Assembly: GCA_013178295.1 (NCBI GenBank)
Contig: JABLWW010000014.1
Coordinates: 84,077-148,076, forward strand
Reading direction: 5' to 3'
DNA length: 64,000 nt
From: Anaerolineae bacterium
GTDB taxonomy: Bacteria; Chloroflexota; Anaerolineae; Anaerolineales; Anaerolineaceae
Within the stretch, counting starts at the first letter, position 1. Every line of letters begins with the position of its first letter. Under the pieces are notes generated by a model. That model ran no database searches. It was not told where the DNA came from and worked only from the letters and a program-made list of their open reading frames with translations. Made by a program: the position numbers and the translations under genes. Shown here piece by piece: positions 1-8,865 of this stretch.

Positions 1-174
1 ATCCCCGCTTGTCAGCATGGTCTCTTTGTTTTCGTTGCGGATGTTGAGGCTGCCTTTGAGGACAAAGACGATTTCGTAATCGTAATGCCAGTGAAAGGCA
101 CAGCTTTCGATGTTGGCGATGAAGAACTTAAAGGGCAGATTCTTGATGTGGCTGATGCTCTCAAGAATATACAA
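1..174 (-). CDS. AraC-type cupin regulator, N-terminal fragment (runs off left edge)
   Basis: A minus-strand frame stays open from 174 to the window edge and gives 58 residues. It starts at TTG 174, with GGAGAG five bases upstream. No ATG or GTG is available before the in-frame stop near 247. The peptide contains HWHYDYEIVFVLKGSL, the metal-free cupin signature of the sugar-sensing arm of AraC-family regulators (HWH...E..+VL.G). The DNA-binding half would lie outside the window. It begins 41 bases after the stop of the GH3 gene on the same strand, so the two are probably cotranscribed and the regulator may control the glycosidase and the divergent sugar importer. A plain cupin enzyme is an alternative. 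Confidence 0.6.
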   Translation of the reverse strand, partial: MYILESISHIKNLPFKFFIANIESCAFHWHYDYEIVFVLKGSLNIRNENKETMLTSGD

Positions 175-215
175 CTGTTCTCTCCAAAAGGCGTTTGTCT
201 TTGCAAACGAGCGGG

Positions 216-2342
216 TTACAGGGTGAATGACCCTTTGAGCAGGTGTCTATCCGACCCGTTTGGGCCGATATATGCCTGGTAGAGCATGTTTTCAAGCTCC
301 CAGCTGCCTTTGATATCATTATACCAACAAAGCCTTTGGATGGGACAGCGGATGACCACGCGTTTTTTCTCCCCCGCCTTGAGCGGCAGGCGCTCAAAAC
401 CTCTCAGCAGTTTGTGCGGGCGGTCGGTTTTGGAATGGTCAAAGCCGACGTAAAACTGCACCACCTCTTCGCCGTCCATGCTGCCGCAGTTTTCCACATC
501 GCAGGCGGCATACACCGCTTCGGCGTCGCTCCAAAAGGCGGCGTCGCTGTAGCGGTAGGTGGTGTAGGAGAGACCAAATCCGTACGGCAGGGCGGGTTCA
601 ATCCCCTTCTTTTCCAGACGGGTGTAGCCGTGATAGTATTCATAGAACTGCTCTTCGGTATCCCATTGGATGGGGGGGAGGTGTTTGGCATCTCTGACGA
701 GGGCAAAGGGCAGTTTGCCGCTGGGGTTCACCTCGCCGAAGAGGGTTCTGGCGAGGGCGGTGCCGCCTTCCATCCCGGGGTAGTATGCCATCAAAATGGC
801 GGCGACGTCGTCCTTCCATTCCTCGATGAGGATCATATTTCCGCCGATGAGCACGACGATGGAGCGGCGGTTGAGCGGCGCCACTTCTTTGATCAGGCGG
901 ATATCGCTGGGGTGGAGGGAAAGCGACTGGGTGCGGTCTCCGCCGGTGTGTGTGCGTGATGGGCGTGCGGTGGAGGAGGTATCTGCGGGGAGATGATCGA
1001 GGGGGACGAATTCGCCCTCGTCCTCATGCGTATAGCCAACAACGAAAACCACCGCGTCCACCATTTGCGCCAGTTCTTTGGCGTTTTGCAGGTTACTGCC
1101 GTCGCTGTAAAAAACTTCGCAGATGTTAAGACTGGCGATCCCGTCAAAGGGGGTCACTGCATAGGGGGGAAAGACGCGGCTGGAGCCGTGATCGCCCATG
1201 TTGTCCTGATCGCCTAAAGCGCCGATGACTGCCAGCTTTTTGATGTTGTGTTTGGAAAGGGGCAGGGTGCGGTGCTCGTTTTTGAGCAGGGTGATGGACT
1301 TTTCCGCCGCTTCAAGCGCCAGCGCAGTGTGGGCTTGGCAGGCGATCACGGCGGGGGGATAGGTCTCGTTTGCGCTGTGGTCTGCGCCCAGCGCCAGCAT
1401 GGTGCGCACAATGCGCAGGGCGGCCTCGTCAATGACCGTCTGGCTGACCTCTCCCGCCTGTACGGCGCGCAGCAGGTTTTCGCCATAGAATTTGGTATCG
1501 CACATTTCGATATCCAGTCCGGCGTTGGCTGGGGCAACGGTTTCGCGGATTCCCTGCCCAAAATCGCTGATGACAAAGCCGTCAAAGCCCCATTCGTCTT
1601 TGAGCACGCTGCGGATGAGATAGTGGTGATGCCCGCAATGGACGCCCTGATAGCGGTTGTAGGCGGTCATCACGCTGGCGGCGCCAGCGCGGATGCATTC
1701 CTCAAAATGGGGCAGGAACACCTCGCGCTCGGTGCGCCTGGCGCATTCCACGCTGACCTTGTAGCGTGAAATTTCCATACTGTTAAAGGCATAGTGCTTG
1801 ACGCAGGCGATGACGCCGTGTTTTTGCACCCCTCTTACCAGCGCGCTGCCCATTTGCCCCAAATGAAAGGAATCCTCGCCGTAGGTTTCCTGGCTTCTGC
1901 CCCAGCCCGGATGGTAGGGCAGGTTGATGCACACCCCGCCAAAGAAATTCCCCCCATGTGCCCGCACTTCCCTGGCAATGGCTTCGCCAATGCGCTCTTC
2001 CAGATGCACGTCAAACGTGGCGCCGCGCGCCATGCTGACGGGAAAACAGGTGGAGTTTCCGCATACCACCCCGCGCGGTCCATCGCAGAATTGAATTTCG
2101 GGAATGCCAAACGCCTCGCACCCGCCAGCCGGGTAGGGGCGCAGGTTGTAGCGGTCGCTGACGCCAATTTCAAAACCCACCATGGCATCAATGTTGGTTT
2201 TGCCCCCCATCAGCGCCACCTTTTGCGCCAGGCTCATTTGGGCTACGATGCGGCGTGCCTGTTGGGTGTATTTTTCTCGAAACGCTTTTGTGCTGAAAGC
2301 GGGTTGTTCAGGCTGGTTTGGGTGATTTGGCAAAGCATTCAT
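216..2342 (-). CDS. Glycoside hydrolase family 3 (beta-glucosidase-like)
   Basis: A 708-residue protein with the full GH3 architecture. The TIM-barrel catalytic domain covers about 35-330 and has the KHYAFNS substrate-binding stretch at 182-188 and the nucleophile Asp260 in VISDFG. The alpha/beta C-terminal domain covers about 360-590 and a fibronectin-III-like domain about 620-690 (GEEVVQFYVG). There is no signal peptide, so it should act in the cytosol on imported oligosaccharides; retaining exo-hydrolysis of beta-glucosides or beta-xylosides is typical of the family. Specificity cannot be read from sequence. It is divergent from a CUT1 sugar importer at 2681 and cotranscribed with the AraC-type fragment. 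ATG start at 2342. Confidence 0.93.
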   Translation of the reverse strand: MNALPNHPNQPEQPAFSTKAFREKYTQQARRIVAQMSLAQKVALMGGKTNIDAMVGFEIGVSDRYNLRPYPAGGCEAFGIPEIQFCDGPRGVVCGNSTCFPVSMARGATFDVHLEERIGEAIAREVRAHGGNFFGGVCINLPYHPGWGRSQETYGEDSFHLGQMGSALVRGVQKHGVIACVKHYAFNSMEISRYKVSVECARRTEREVFLPHFEECIRAGAASVMTAYNRYQGVHCGHHHYLIRSVLKDEWGFDGFVISDFGQGIRETVAPANAGLDIEMCDTKFYGENLLRAVQAGEVSQTVIDEAALRIVRTMLALGADHSANETYPPAVIACQAHTALALEAAEKSITLLKNEHRTLPLSKHNIKKLAVIGALGDQDNMGDHGSSRVFPPYAVTPFDGIASLNICEVFYSDGSNLQNAKELAQMVDAVVFVVGYTHEDEGEFVPLDHLPADTSSTARPSRTHTGGDRTQSLSLHPSDIRLIKEVAPLNRRSIVVLIGGNMILIEEWKDDVAAILMAYYPGMEGGTALARTLFGEVNPSGKLPFALVRDAKHLPPIQWDTEEQFYEYYHGYTRLEKKGIEPALPYGFGLSYTTYRYSDAAFWSDAEAVYAACDVENCGSMDGEEVVQFYVGFDHSKTDRPHKLLRGFERLPLKAGEKKRVVIRCPIQRLCWYNDIKGSWELENMLYQAYIGPNGSDRHLLKGSFTL

Positions 2343-2680
2343 GTCTCTTTCCTGGTATTCCCGTCTTGTATATCAGGAAGTGAATCCGCGCGTGTTTATC
2401 TCTGTTTTCTTTTATACCATCAAACCCCCCGCGCGTATGATCCGCTGCGGCGGAATCAGAAGAATTGTTATAAGACGCATAAAAAATGTTAGTCCAGGCG
2501 GTGATAAATCTTTTATGATATGTAGTGTGGGAAAGAAAATTTTATGCGGCGCAGGGCTTGATCTTTGAGATGCGCCATTCAGCTTGACAGTGTGAGAGGA
2601 GGCGATGCCAGTTCGGTTGATATTTTTTTGCTGACCCTGTTCGCATCTATTCACCCAAATTTTTAGATTAAGGAAAAGAG
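2343..2680. promoter_or_regulatory. Divergent intergenic region between GH3 and the CUT1 importer
   Basis: This 338-bp AT-richer gap must hold the start signals for both directions. A TATGAT-like -10 near 2514 and a TTGACA hexamer near 2583 can be seen, but neither has a convincing partner at 16-18 bp. I found no clean palindromic operator. The binding-protein gene has a purine-rich ribosome site (AAGGAAAAGAG) just before ATG 2681. Confidence 0.35.
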
Positions 2681-4147
2681 ATGAAAAGAAGAATCAATGT
2701 TTTGATGAGCGTGTGTCTTTTTGTAACGCTGGCGGTGTCGCTGGCGGCTTGCGGCGCTCCGGCAGCGCCCACAGCCGAAGCCCCTCAGGCGCCCGCTGCG
2801 CCTGCCGAACCCGCCGCGCCTGCTGCTCCCGCTGAGCCTGCCGCGCCAGCCGCCCCTGCCGAGCCAACCGCTCCAGCTGAGCCAGCGCAGGAAACCGACT
2901 TTATCTCGTGGTATCAATATGACCAGAACAACGAAGACCCCGCCAGTGATGAGCGCGTCGGCAATGCCTATCTGCGCAAGACCATCCCGGAATTCAACGC
3001 CGCCTTTGAAGGCAAATGGAACTGGGTGAACATCCCCAAAGCCTTTGACAAGCTCTACACCGAGCTGGTGGCGGCTTCGATCTCCGGCGGGGATGTGCCC
3101 GATGTCTTTGAGAGCGGCGCTTCGAACCTCAACTTGATGTACAACAATGGGGTTGCCATGGACCTGACCGACTGGGCGAAGCAGCAGCCGTGGTACAACG
3201 ATCTCGACCCGCATGCCGTCCAGGCATGTATGCGCGATGGCAAGCTGTACTGCATCCCCTTTGCACAGCGCCCGTTTGTTACCTTTGTTTGGGCAGACCG
3301 CTTCCCGGCGGGGTATCCTGCCACCACCGATGAATTCCTCAAGGAATCCGAGCGGCTCAAAAAGGAAGGGCTGTATTCCATGACGCTGTTCGGCTCGACG
3401 GCGTTTGACGGTGCGGCGGTCTACCGCGGTTACTTCACCATTATCAACTCATTTGGCGGCTCCTACGATGACGGTGAGGGCAACCTGCGGCTGAATACCC
3501 CCGAGAATGTCGCCGCGATTGAATTTATCCGCGAGCTGGTTAACAAGCAGTATATGCCCGAAATCATCTTTGCCGGTGGTTTCCAGGAAGAAGAAGCCTT
3601 CAAGGATGCTTCAGCCGCTTCGATCCCGACCGGCATCTTTGGCTACCGCTACATCAACCCGCTCACCGCACCCAGCGGCAAGAAGTATGATAAGGGCAAC
3701 GAAAATGATATGCTGGATGCCATTGAAGCCGGTGATGTGATCATCTCGCCCTCGTTTGCGGCGCCTGGCAAAGTCCCCGGCTGCAACAATGATGTTTCCG
3801 CACTGGCGATCCCGGTGGGCGCCAAGCACCCCGAAGCCGCATACGACTATATCAACTGGCTGATGGATCCGACCCGCAATGCCGAGTTCGTCTTTGGCCC
3901 CGGCGCCGGCATCCCGGTGCTGAAGAGCGCTATGTCTGACCCCAAGTTCCAGACCGCCTTCTATCAGCAAGCCGCCAAAGCGGTGGAAAAAAGCGCCTGC
4001 ACCCCGTGGTTTGGATCGCTGGAGCGTCCCGAGGAGGCGGGTGTGCTGATCGTCAACGCCATCTACAAACTGGTGAAGGAAGATCCCACAGCCGATATTG
4101 CCACAGTACTCACACAGGCAGAAAAAGAGTACAATACCAATAACTGA
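2681..4147 (+). CDS. Sugar ABC importer binding lipoprotein (family 1, CUT1)
   Basis: A 488-residue extracytoplasmic solute-binding protein of the MalE/UgpB type. A signal peptide ends in lipobox LAAC with lipidated Cys24. A low-complexity Ala/Pro/Glu linker to about residue 72 tethers the folded domain to the membrane. The domain shows family-1 features: a GGDVPDVFE-like segment and repeated aromatic residues that would stack on sugar rings. It heads an operon with two permeases (4347, 5278), separated from them by a strong hairpin. No ATPase gene is linked, so the importer probably borrows a shared MsiK/UgpC-type ATPase encoded elsewhere. The divergent GH3 enzyme suggests an oligosaccharide ligand. 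Confidence 0.92.
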   Translation: MKRRINVLMSVCLFVTLAVSLAACGAPAAPTAEAPQAPAAPAEPAAPAAPAEPAAPAAPAEPTAPAEPAQETDFISWYQYDQNNEDPASDERVGNAYLRKTIPEFNAAFEGKWNWVNIPKAFDKLYTELVAASISGGDVPDVFESGASNLNLMYNNGVAMDLTDWAKQQPWYNDLDPHAVQACMRDGKLYCIPFAQRPFVTFVWADRFPAGYPATTDEFLKESERLKKEGLYSMTLFGSTAFDGAAVYRGYFTIINSFGGSYDDGEGNLRLNTPENVAAIEFIRELVNKQYMPEIIFAGGFQEEEAFKDASAASIPTGIFGYRYINPLTAPSGKKYDKGNENDMLDAIEAGDVIISPSFAAPGKVPGCNNDVSALAIPVGAKHPEAAYDYINWLMDPTRNAEFVFGPGAGIPVLKSAMSDPKFQTAFYQQAAKAVEKSACTPWFGSLERPEEAGVLIVNAIYKLVKEDPTADIATVLTQAEKEYNTNN

Positions 4148-4189
4148 TCCTCCTCTTTTGCGAACCGACACGGATCAGCTATGTAGGAT

Positions 4190-4256
4190 GCTGCAGGGTG
4201 AAAAGTGTACCGAGATGGATCAAGCTTTTCACCTTGCAGCGCTTTTTCTTCCTTTT
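4190..4256 (+). terminator. Strong stem-loop with T-rich tail between binding protein and permeases
   Basis: Arms 4190-4205 (GCTGCAGGGTGAAAAG) and 4225-4240 pair over 16 bp with one G-U wobble around a 19-base loop. GCTTTTTCTTCCTTTT follows. This is a classical intrinsic terminator or attenuator, placed to let the binding protein be made in excess over the membrane components. Confidence 0.8.
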
Positions 4257-4346
4257 GGTGCCGGTTAAGGGTCTCATTTAAACAACTGGGGTTAATATTT
4301 AATCGGGTTATCGGATTTTGATTGTGATAGAAAGGCGGGCTGTTGC

Positions 4347-5276
4347 ATGATAAGACAGGCAAACTACCGTCTGCGCAGGAGTTATCCCTTTTGGCTGCTG
4401 CTGCCCACGCTGGTGATTCTGCTGGTGGTGCAGGTCTACCCGGCGCTGTATACCGTTTGGCTGAGCCTGCAGGAGCGCAAGGGCAGTGGCTGGGTTTTTG
4501 TGGGGATTGACAACTATAAAAAGCTGCTCGGATCAGCCATTTTTAGTGAAAGTGTGGGGCACACGGTGATTTTTCTGGTGGGCTACACCGCGCTGACGCT
4601 CGCCGTGGGTTTTGGTGTGGCGCTGCTGCTCAAAAATACCACGCTTTTTTCCGGTGCTTATATCACCATTCTTTTCATTCCGTGGATCATTGCCGATATT
4701 GTGGTTGGGCTGGTGTTCCGTCTGCTGGTGGTGCCCGATTATGGCTTGCTTTCGGGCATTTTGCAGAACCCGGCGCTGTTTCCGCCTGCGGGGCTTTCGG
4801 TGCTGACGGCAAACCGCCCTGACCCGTGGTATGGTGAGTTTCCCTTTCCGCCTTCTCCGGCGATGGTGTTTCTGATTATCGCCGCGGCGTGGCGGGCGTT
4901 ACCCTTTGTTACCCTGCTGATCCTGGCGGCGCTGCAAACGGTGCCCAAAGAAGTGCTGGAGAGCGCCCAGATTGACGGCGCCAGCCGCTGGCAGAGCATC
5001 CGCCATATTACCATCCCGCTGATTATGCCTGCGATGGTGGTGGCGCTCTTTAATTTAATTCTAGGCGGGATGAACGGCGTCGGGATGGTCTTCAGTCTGA
5101 CGGGAGGCGGTCCGGGCACCTCAACCTATATCCTCAGCTATCTGCTGTATTCGATCGGCTGGTCGCGCCTGCAGTTTGGGCGGGCAGCAGCTTTGGCGCT
5201 GATCATTGCGGTGGTCAACTGGCTTTTGATTGTGGGGGTGCTGCGTATCACCCGTGTAAACGAAAGGAGCCGCTGA
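4347..5276 (+). CDS. CUT1 sugar ABC permease (MalF/UgpA type)
   Basis: A 309-residue inner-membrane protein with six predicted helices. The BPD_transp_1 domain has its EAA coupling loop at about 202-228 (EVLESAQIDGASRWQSIRHI), which docks the missing ATPase. It is separated by a single base from the next permease gene, so translational coupling is likely. MalF-type assignment rests on gene order and the single N-terminal extra helix. Confidence 0.93.
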   Translation: MIRQANYRLRRSYPFWLLLPTLVILLVVQVYPALYTVWLSLQERKGSGWVFVGIDNYKKLLGSAIFSESVGHTVIFLVGYTALTLAVGFGVALLLKNTTLFSGAYITILFIPWIIADIVVGLVFRLLVVPDYGLLSGILQNPALFPPAGLSVLTANRPDPWYGEFPFPPSPAMVFLIIAAAWRALPFVTLLILAALQTVPKEVLESAQIDGASRWQSIRHITIPLIMPAMVVALFNLILGGMNGVGMVFSLTGGGPGTSTYILSYLLYSIGWSRLQFGRAAALALIIAVVNWLLIVGVLRITRVNERSR

Positions 5277-5277
5277 G

Positions 5278-6216
5278 ATGTCTTCTCCTGCGATTGGCAA
5301 CCGAAAAAAATGGGGTCTTTTTCTGACCAATCTCCTGCTGGTGCTGGCGTGTTTGGTCGCCATTCTGCCCATTGCCACCACCGTGATTATCTCATTCAAG
5401 AAGCAAGCCGATATTACCCGCAACCCGCCGGTGCTCTTCCCGTGCGATACGCCGCAGAAGCGCTTTGATTTGAGCGCCTGCCGCTGGGCAACGGAGGGGT
5501 ATCAGCGCGTGTTTGCCCCCAAACCGTCCGAAAGTTCGCCGCTGGGGTTTGTCCTGACGGGCAAGCTGGTGCGCATTTATATCCCCAATACACTGCTGTA
5601 TGCCGTCTCGACTGCTCTGCTGGTGATGATTGCTGCCAGCCTGGCGGGATTTGTGTTTTCGCGCTATCACTTTCGCGGGCACAATGCCCTCATGGCGGCG
5701 ATTATGGCGGTGACCGGCGTGCCGCTGTTGACCAATCTGCTGGCGCTGTATCAGATGGGCATCTCGCTGCGCAAAAATTTTCCCTTCTACGATGACCGCG
5801 TCTTTCTGATTTTTGTGTATGTGGGCTTCTTTTTGCCCATCAGCGTGTGGATTGTCAAGGGGTTTTTTGATGCCATCCCGCGCGAACTGGAAGAGGCGGC
5901 AATGATCGAGGGCTGCACCCCGCTGGGGGCGCTGTTCCGCATCACTGTGCCGCTGGCGCTGCCGGGCATGGCTTCGGTGTTTCTGCTGACCTTTGTCAAT
6001 GTGTGGAATGAGTTTATCGTGGCGTATCTGCTGGTGAGCAAGAATGAACTGAAGCCAGCCATGTTTGGGCTGTATGATTTTCTCAGCCAGAACATCATCA
6101 ATTTGCAGGTGATTGCCGCGGCGTGTATCATCATTGCGCTGCCGATGGTGGTGCTGTTTCTGTTTGCGCGCAATGCCTTTCTCAAGGCGATGGTGGAGGG
6201 CGCTGTCAAAGGGTGA
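5278..6216 (+). CDS. CUT1 sugar ABC permease (MalG/UgpE type)
   Basis: A 312-residue partner permease. The EAA loop sits at about 203-229 (ELEEAAMIEGCTPLGALFRI). A roughly 60-residue periplasmic insertion with Cys residues near 50-65 lies before the transport domain; MalG-type proteins vary in this segment. It starts two bases after the preceding stop and ends the importer operon. A dispersed palindrome lies just downstream. Confidence 0.92.
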   Translation: MSSPAIGNRKKWGLFLTNLLLVLACLVAILPIATTVIISFKKQADITRNPPVLFPCDTPQKRFDLSACRWATEGYQRVFAPKPSESSPLGFVLTGKLVRIYIPNTLLYAVSTALLVMIAASLAGFVFSRYHFRGHNALMAAIMAVTGVPLLTNLLALYQMGISLRKNFPFYDDRVFLIFVYVGFFLPISVWIVKGFFDAIPRELEEAAMIEGCTPLGALFRITVPLALPGMASVFLLTFVNVWNEFIVAYLLVSKNELKPAMFGLYDFLSQNIINLQVIAAACIIIALPMVVLFLFARNAFLKAMVEGAVKG

Positions 6217-6226
6217 TGGGGCAAAC

Positions 6227-6249
6227 CGATGGGGCAAGCCCCATCCTAC
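6227..6249. repeat. Dispersed palindromic element, copy 1
   Basis: It contains the perfect palindrome ATGGGGCAAGCCCCAT (6229-6244) followed by CCTAC. The reverse complement, GGATGGGGCTTGCCCCATC, recurs in intergenic DNA at 47924-47942 and, with one change, at 42830-42846. Short, GC-rich and strictly intergenic, it fits a REP/MITE-like element. Confidence 0.6.
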
Positions 6250-6261
6250 AGGCGGGCATAG

Positions 6262-6267
6262 TATAAT
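6262..6267 (+). promoter_or_regulatory. -10 box of the DMT transporter gene (probably leaderless mRNA)
   Basis: A perfect TATAAT ends six bases before the GTG start at 6274. The expected transcription start therefore coincides with the first base of the start codon, and there is no room for a ribosome-binding site. No good -35 is visible because the dispersed palindrome occupies that place. Confidence 0.5.
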
Positions 6268-6273
6268 AGGGGG

Positions 6274-7167
6274 GTGAGCGCCAACATCCGCAAAGGGTAT
6301 CCCATTGCCGTGCTTGCCACCACCTTTTTGGCAACGACGGCGATTTTCATCGGCTATCTGACGCGCACGGTGGGGATGGCGGCACTGCTGATGGCGCTGT
6401 GGCGCAACATTGGGATTGTGCTTCTGCTGCTGGTGGGGCTTGCCCTGATCAGCCGCCGTTTGCTGCGGCTGGGGCGGGCAAATGTGCGCTTCTTTTTGCT
6501 GTTTGGGCTGGTGCTGGCGCTGTTCAACAGCGCCTGGGCGTTTTCGGTGCTGCTCAACGGGGCGGCGGCAGCCACCGTGCTGGCGTATGGCGCCACGGCA
6601 TTCACCGTGCTGCTGGAGCGCCTGCTGTTTGGCGAGCGGCTGCGGCTGACGCGCCTGGCGGCGGTGGCGCTCAGCCTAACGGGTGTGCTGCTGGTGGCGC
6701 GGGCGTATGACGCCTCTGCCTGGCGGCTGAACGGGTGGGGCATCTTTGCCGGGCTGGGGGTGGCGCTGTTGTATGCGGTCTATAACCTGATGGGCAAGGA
6801 GACAGCGCGGCGCGGCATCAGCTCGTGGACGGCGCAGCTGTATTCGTTTGGGCTGGCGGGGGGATATCTGCTGCTTGCCAACCTGGTGCTGGGCGGCGGG
6901 GCGGGCGGTGGTTTGCTGCCGCGCATCCCGCTGACGGGCTGGCTGGCGCTGGGCGGGCTGGCAACGGCCAGCGTGCTGGGATATGGGCTGTATGTGCTTT
7001 CGATGAAATATCTGGCAGCCAGCGTCTCAAACCTGATTGCCACGCTCGAGCCGGTGATCACCGCCCTGTTGGCGTATGTGATCCTGGGCGAGCGGCTGCT
7101 GGGGGCGCAGATTGTTGGGGCGGCGCTGATCGTCGCCGGGCTGCTGCTGGCGCGGCTGGGCGAGTAG
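6274..7167 (+). CDS. DMT-superfamily transporter with two EamA domains
   Basis: A 297-residue, almost wholly hydrophobic protein with ten predicted helices arranged as two EamA repeats (about 1-140 and 150-297). The second repeat ends in the typical LEPVITALLAYVILGE motif. The family exports amino acids, metabolites or nucleotide precursors, and the substrate cannot be told. The GTG start follows a TATAAT box directly. It appears independent of the importer upstream. Confidence 0.88.
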   Translation: MSANIRKGYPIAVLATTFLATTAIFIGYLTRTVGMAALLMALWRNIGIVLLLLVGLALISRRLLRLGRANVRFFLLFGLVLALFNSAWAFSVLLNGAAAATVLAYGATAFTVLLERLLFGERLRLTRLAAVALSLTGVLLVARAYDASAWRLNGWGIFAGLGVALLYAVYNLMGKETARRGISSWTAQLYSFGLAGGYLLLANLVLGGGAGGGLLPRIPLTGWLALGGLATASVLGYGLYVLSMKYLAASVSNLIATLEPVITALLAYVILGERLLGAQIVGAALIVAGLLLARLGE

Positions 7168-7171
7168 GGGG

Positions 7172-7219
7172 GTGTCTCCTGCCGCCGCCTAGTCCCGCCG
7201 CTGGTCGGGGGGCGGCAGG
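7172..7219. repeat. 48-bp hairpin repeat, copy A
   Basis: A 48-bp element just after the DMT gene. It is almost identical (two or three changes) to 17084-17131. Ends CCTGCCGCC and GGCGGCAGG pair into a hairpin around a conserved core TAGTCCCGCCGCTGGTCGG. It lies between convergent genes and may terminate both. Confidence 0.65.
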
Positions 7220-7245
7220 CTTCTCATATCTGTCGTCGTGCCACG

Positions 7246-8865
7246 TTAGGTTTTCTTCTGTCGAGAGCGCGGATGGGGAATTGCCACCTGAAGGAGGGTT
7301 CCGCTGCCATTGCAGTTCTGAATGCTCAGATGCCCGCCTAGCAACGCTACCCTTTCAGTGATTCCCAGCAGACCGTAATGTTCCTTTGCTGCCATCGTGG
7401 AAAGGTCAAAATCCGCTGGCAGGCCTACGCCGTCGTCCGCAACAGAGAGCAGAATGGTGCGCGGTGTGGAATGTTTGAGGCTGATCCGAACATGTTGCGC
7501 GTTAGCGTGTTTTTCGATGTTCCTCAAGCTTTCTTGAATGATGCGGAAGATGGAAAGTTCGGTGGCTTCGGGTAGCCGGATGAGGCGCGGGTCAATGTTC
7601 AGTTCAACGGGAATGTTGGTTCTCTCTTTCCAACCATCAACAAAGGAGGTGATGGCTGAACCCAGCCCTAAACTATCAATTGTCGGTGGGCGCAGATTGC
7701 TACATATCTGCCGCAGTCCTTCCACCAGTTTACGAATATCGTAGCGGATAAAGCGCAGGGATTCTCGAATTTTAGCAGGGGTTTTTTCGTTCTGCTCAAT
7801 CCGCTCCAATTGGTAATTGAGCCGCAGCAGGTCTTGTATGCTCTGGTCATGCAGCTCCCTTGCCAGCGATTTGCGCTCGTCCTCGCGGTTGGAGAGCAAA
7901 CGACGGTGCGCATCCTGAAGCGCCTGATTGGCTTTGTTCAGCGCCAACACCTGTTCGTTGAGCTGTTTGAGGAGCTGTTTGTTCAAGGAGTCTTGAGCGG
8001 CTAGGTCTCTTTCGAGCAGAATCTGGTTGTGGCGCAGAATTTCTGCCCGTTCACGTGCCCGATAGTAGCTGTCTAGTGCCCAAATCAGCGGGGTGATTTG
8101 CTGCTGGTCAGTGGTGCCAACCAGATCGGCTACCAGGGTCTCGCGGTTGACTTCGTCCGTTCTGTAAGTCGCCACCAGACATCCCTCGCGTAGTACAAGG
8201 ATGCGGTCAGTAACTGTAAAGAGATGGTCGAGATTGTTGCTGCTAAAGATGACAGCTTTTCCCTCCCTCTGCCACTGCTGAATGAGCGTCAGCAGCCTTT
8301 GCTGATAGTGAAACCCAAGCAGGGCAGCGGTGTCGTCCACTAGAATCATGCGCGCTGGTTTGATCATTGCGCGGGCAATGGCAATCAGCTGGCGGTACTC
8401 GATGGAAAGGGTATTGATGTTGTCGTGCAGCGATGGCAGCGAAACATCCAGCTGGCTGAGCACCTCGCTGGCAATCTCGTCCATCTTCTTTTGCGGAGAG
8501 ATGAGCCTTTTGCCCTTCCACTGTGGGAAGCCAAGCTCATTGCCCAAAAAAATGTTGGCACAAATGTCGAGATCTTCCACAATGCGCGGCTCCTGGTGGA
8601 TAACCTCGAACCCAAAACTGCGCGAGTTAAAGGGCCAGCGCAGCCGTTTGCCGTCAAAGCGCATCTCGCCCTGATCAGGGAAGTGAATGCCAGCCAGGAT
8701 AGAAGCCAAAACTGACTTTCCTGCGCCGCCCCATCCAGCAAGCCCCACCACCTCACCGGCAAAGACTTCAAAGCTGATATCTTTGAGAACCAGCAAAGGG
8801 CCTAGATGTTTGGTCAGTCTGCTGACCTTTAACAGAGGTACATCGTCATCAAGAAAGGGACACAT
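7246..8865 (-). CDS. Histidine kinase fused to a degenerate sugar-ABC ATPase domain
   Basis: A 539-residue protein counted from ATG 8865; a TTG at 8898 would add 11 residues. Residues about 10-250 form an RbsA-type ABC domain: Walker A GWGGAGKS (44-51), Q-loop Gln91, signature LSIEYRQL (153-160). The catalytic Glu is Asp178 (VDDTA instead of LDEPT) and the switch His is Asn210 (SSNN instead of SHR), so it probably binds ATP without turning it over. A coiled coil (about 265-330) leads to a HisKA_3 dimerisation domain with phosphoacceptor His339 (RELHD) and a NarL-type HATPase (N-box Asn449, DDGVGL 477-482). There are no membrane segments. It overlaps the 3' end of the response regulator gene and faces a GH35/CUT2 operon. 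I infer that it senses the state of that importer by docking to its permease. Confidence 0.88.
   Translation of the reverse strand: MCPFLDDDVPLLKVSRLTKHLGPLLVLKDISFEVFAGEVVGLAGWGGAGKSVLASILAGIHFPDQGEMRFDGKRLRWPFNSRSFGFEVIHQEPRIVEDLDICANIFLGNELGFPQWKGKRLISPQKKMDEIASEVLSQLDVSLPSLHDNINTLSIEYRQLIAIARAMIKPARMILVDDTAALLGFHYQQRLLTLIQQWQREGKAVIFSSNNLDHLFTVTDRILVLREGCLVATYRTDEVNRETLVADLVGTTDQQQITPLIWALDSYYRARERAEILRHNQILLERDLAAQDSLNKQLLKQLNEQVLALNKANQALQDAHRRLLSNREDERKSLARELHDQSIQDLLRLNYQLERIEQNEKTPAKIRESLRFIRYDIRKLVEGLRQICSNLRPPTIDSLGLGSAITSFVDGWKERTNIPVELNIDPRLIRLPEATELSIFRIIQESLRNIEKHANAQHVRISLKHSTPRTILLSVADDGVGLPADFDLSTMAAKEHYGLLGITERVALLGGHLSIQNCNGSGTLLQVAIPHPRSRQKKT

Noticed and set aside
12..206. 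A 64-codon frame starting MQRQTPFG on the minus strand
   Set aside because: The neighbouring minus frame from 174 encodes a cupin of the AraC type with a proper ribosome site, so this frame is a shadow.
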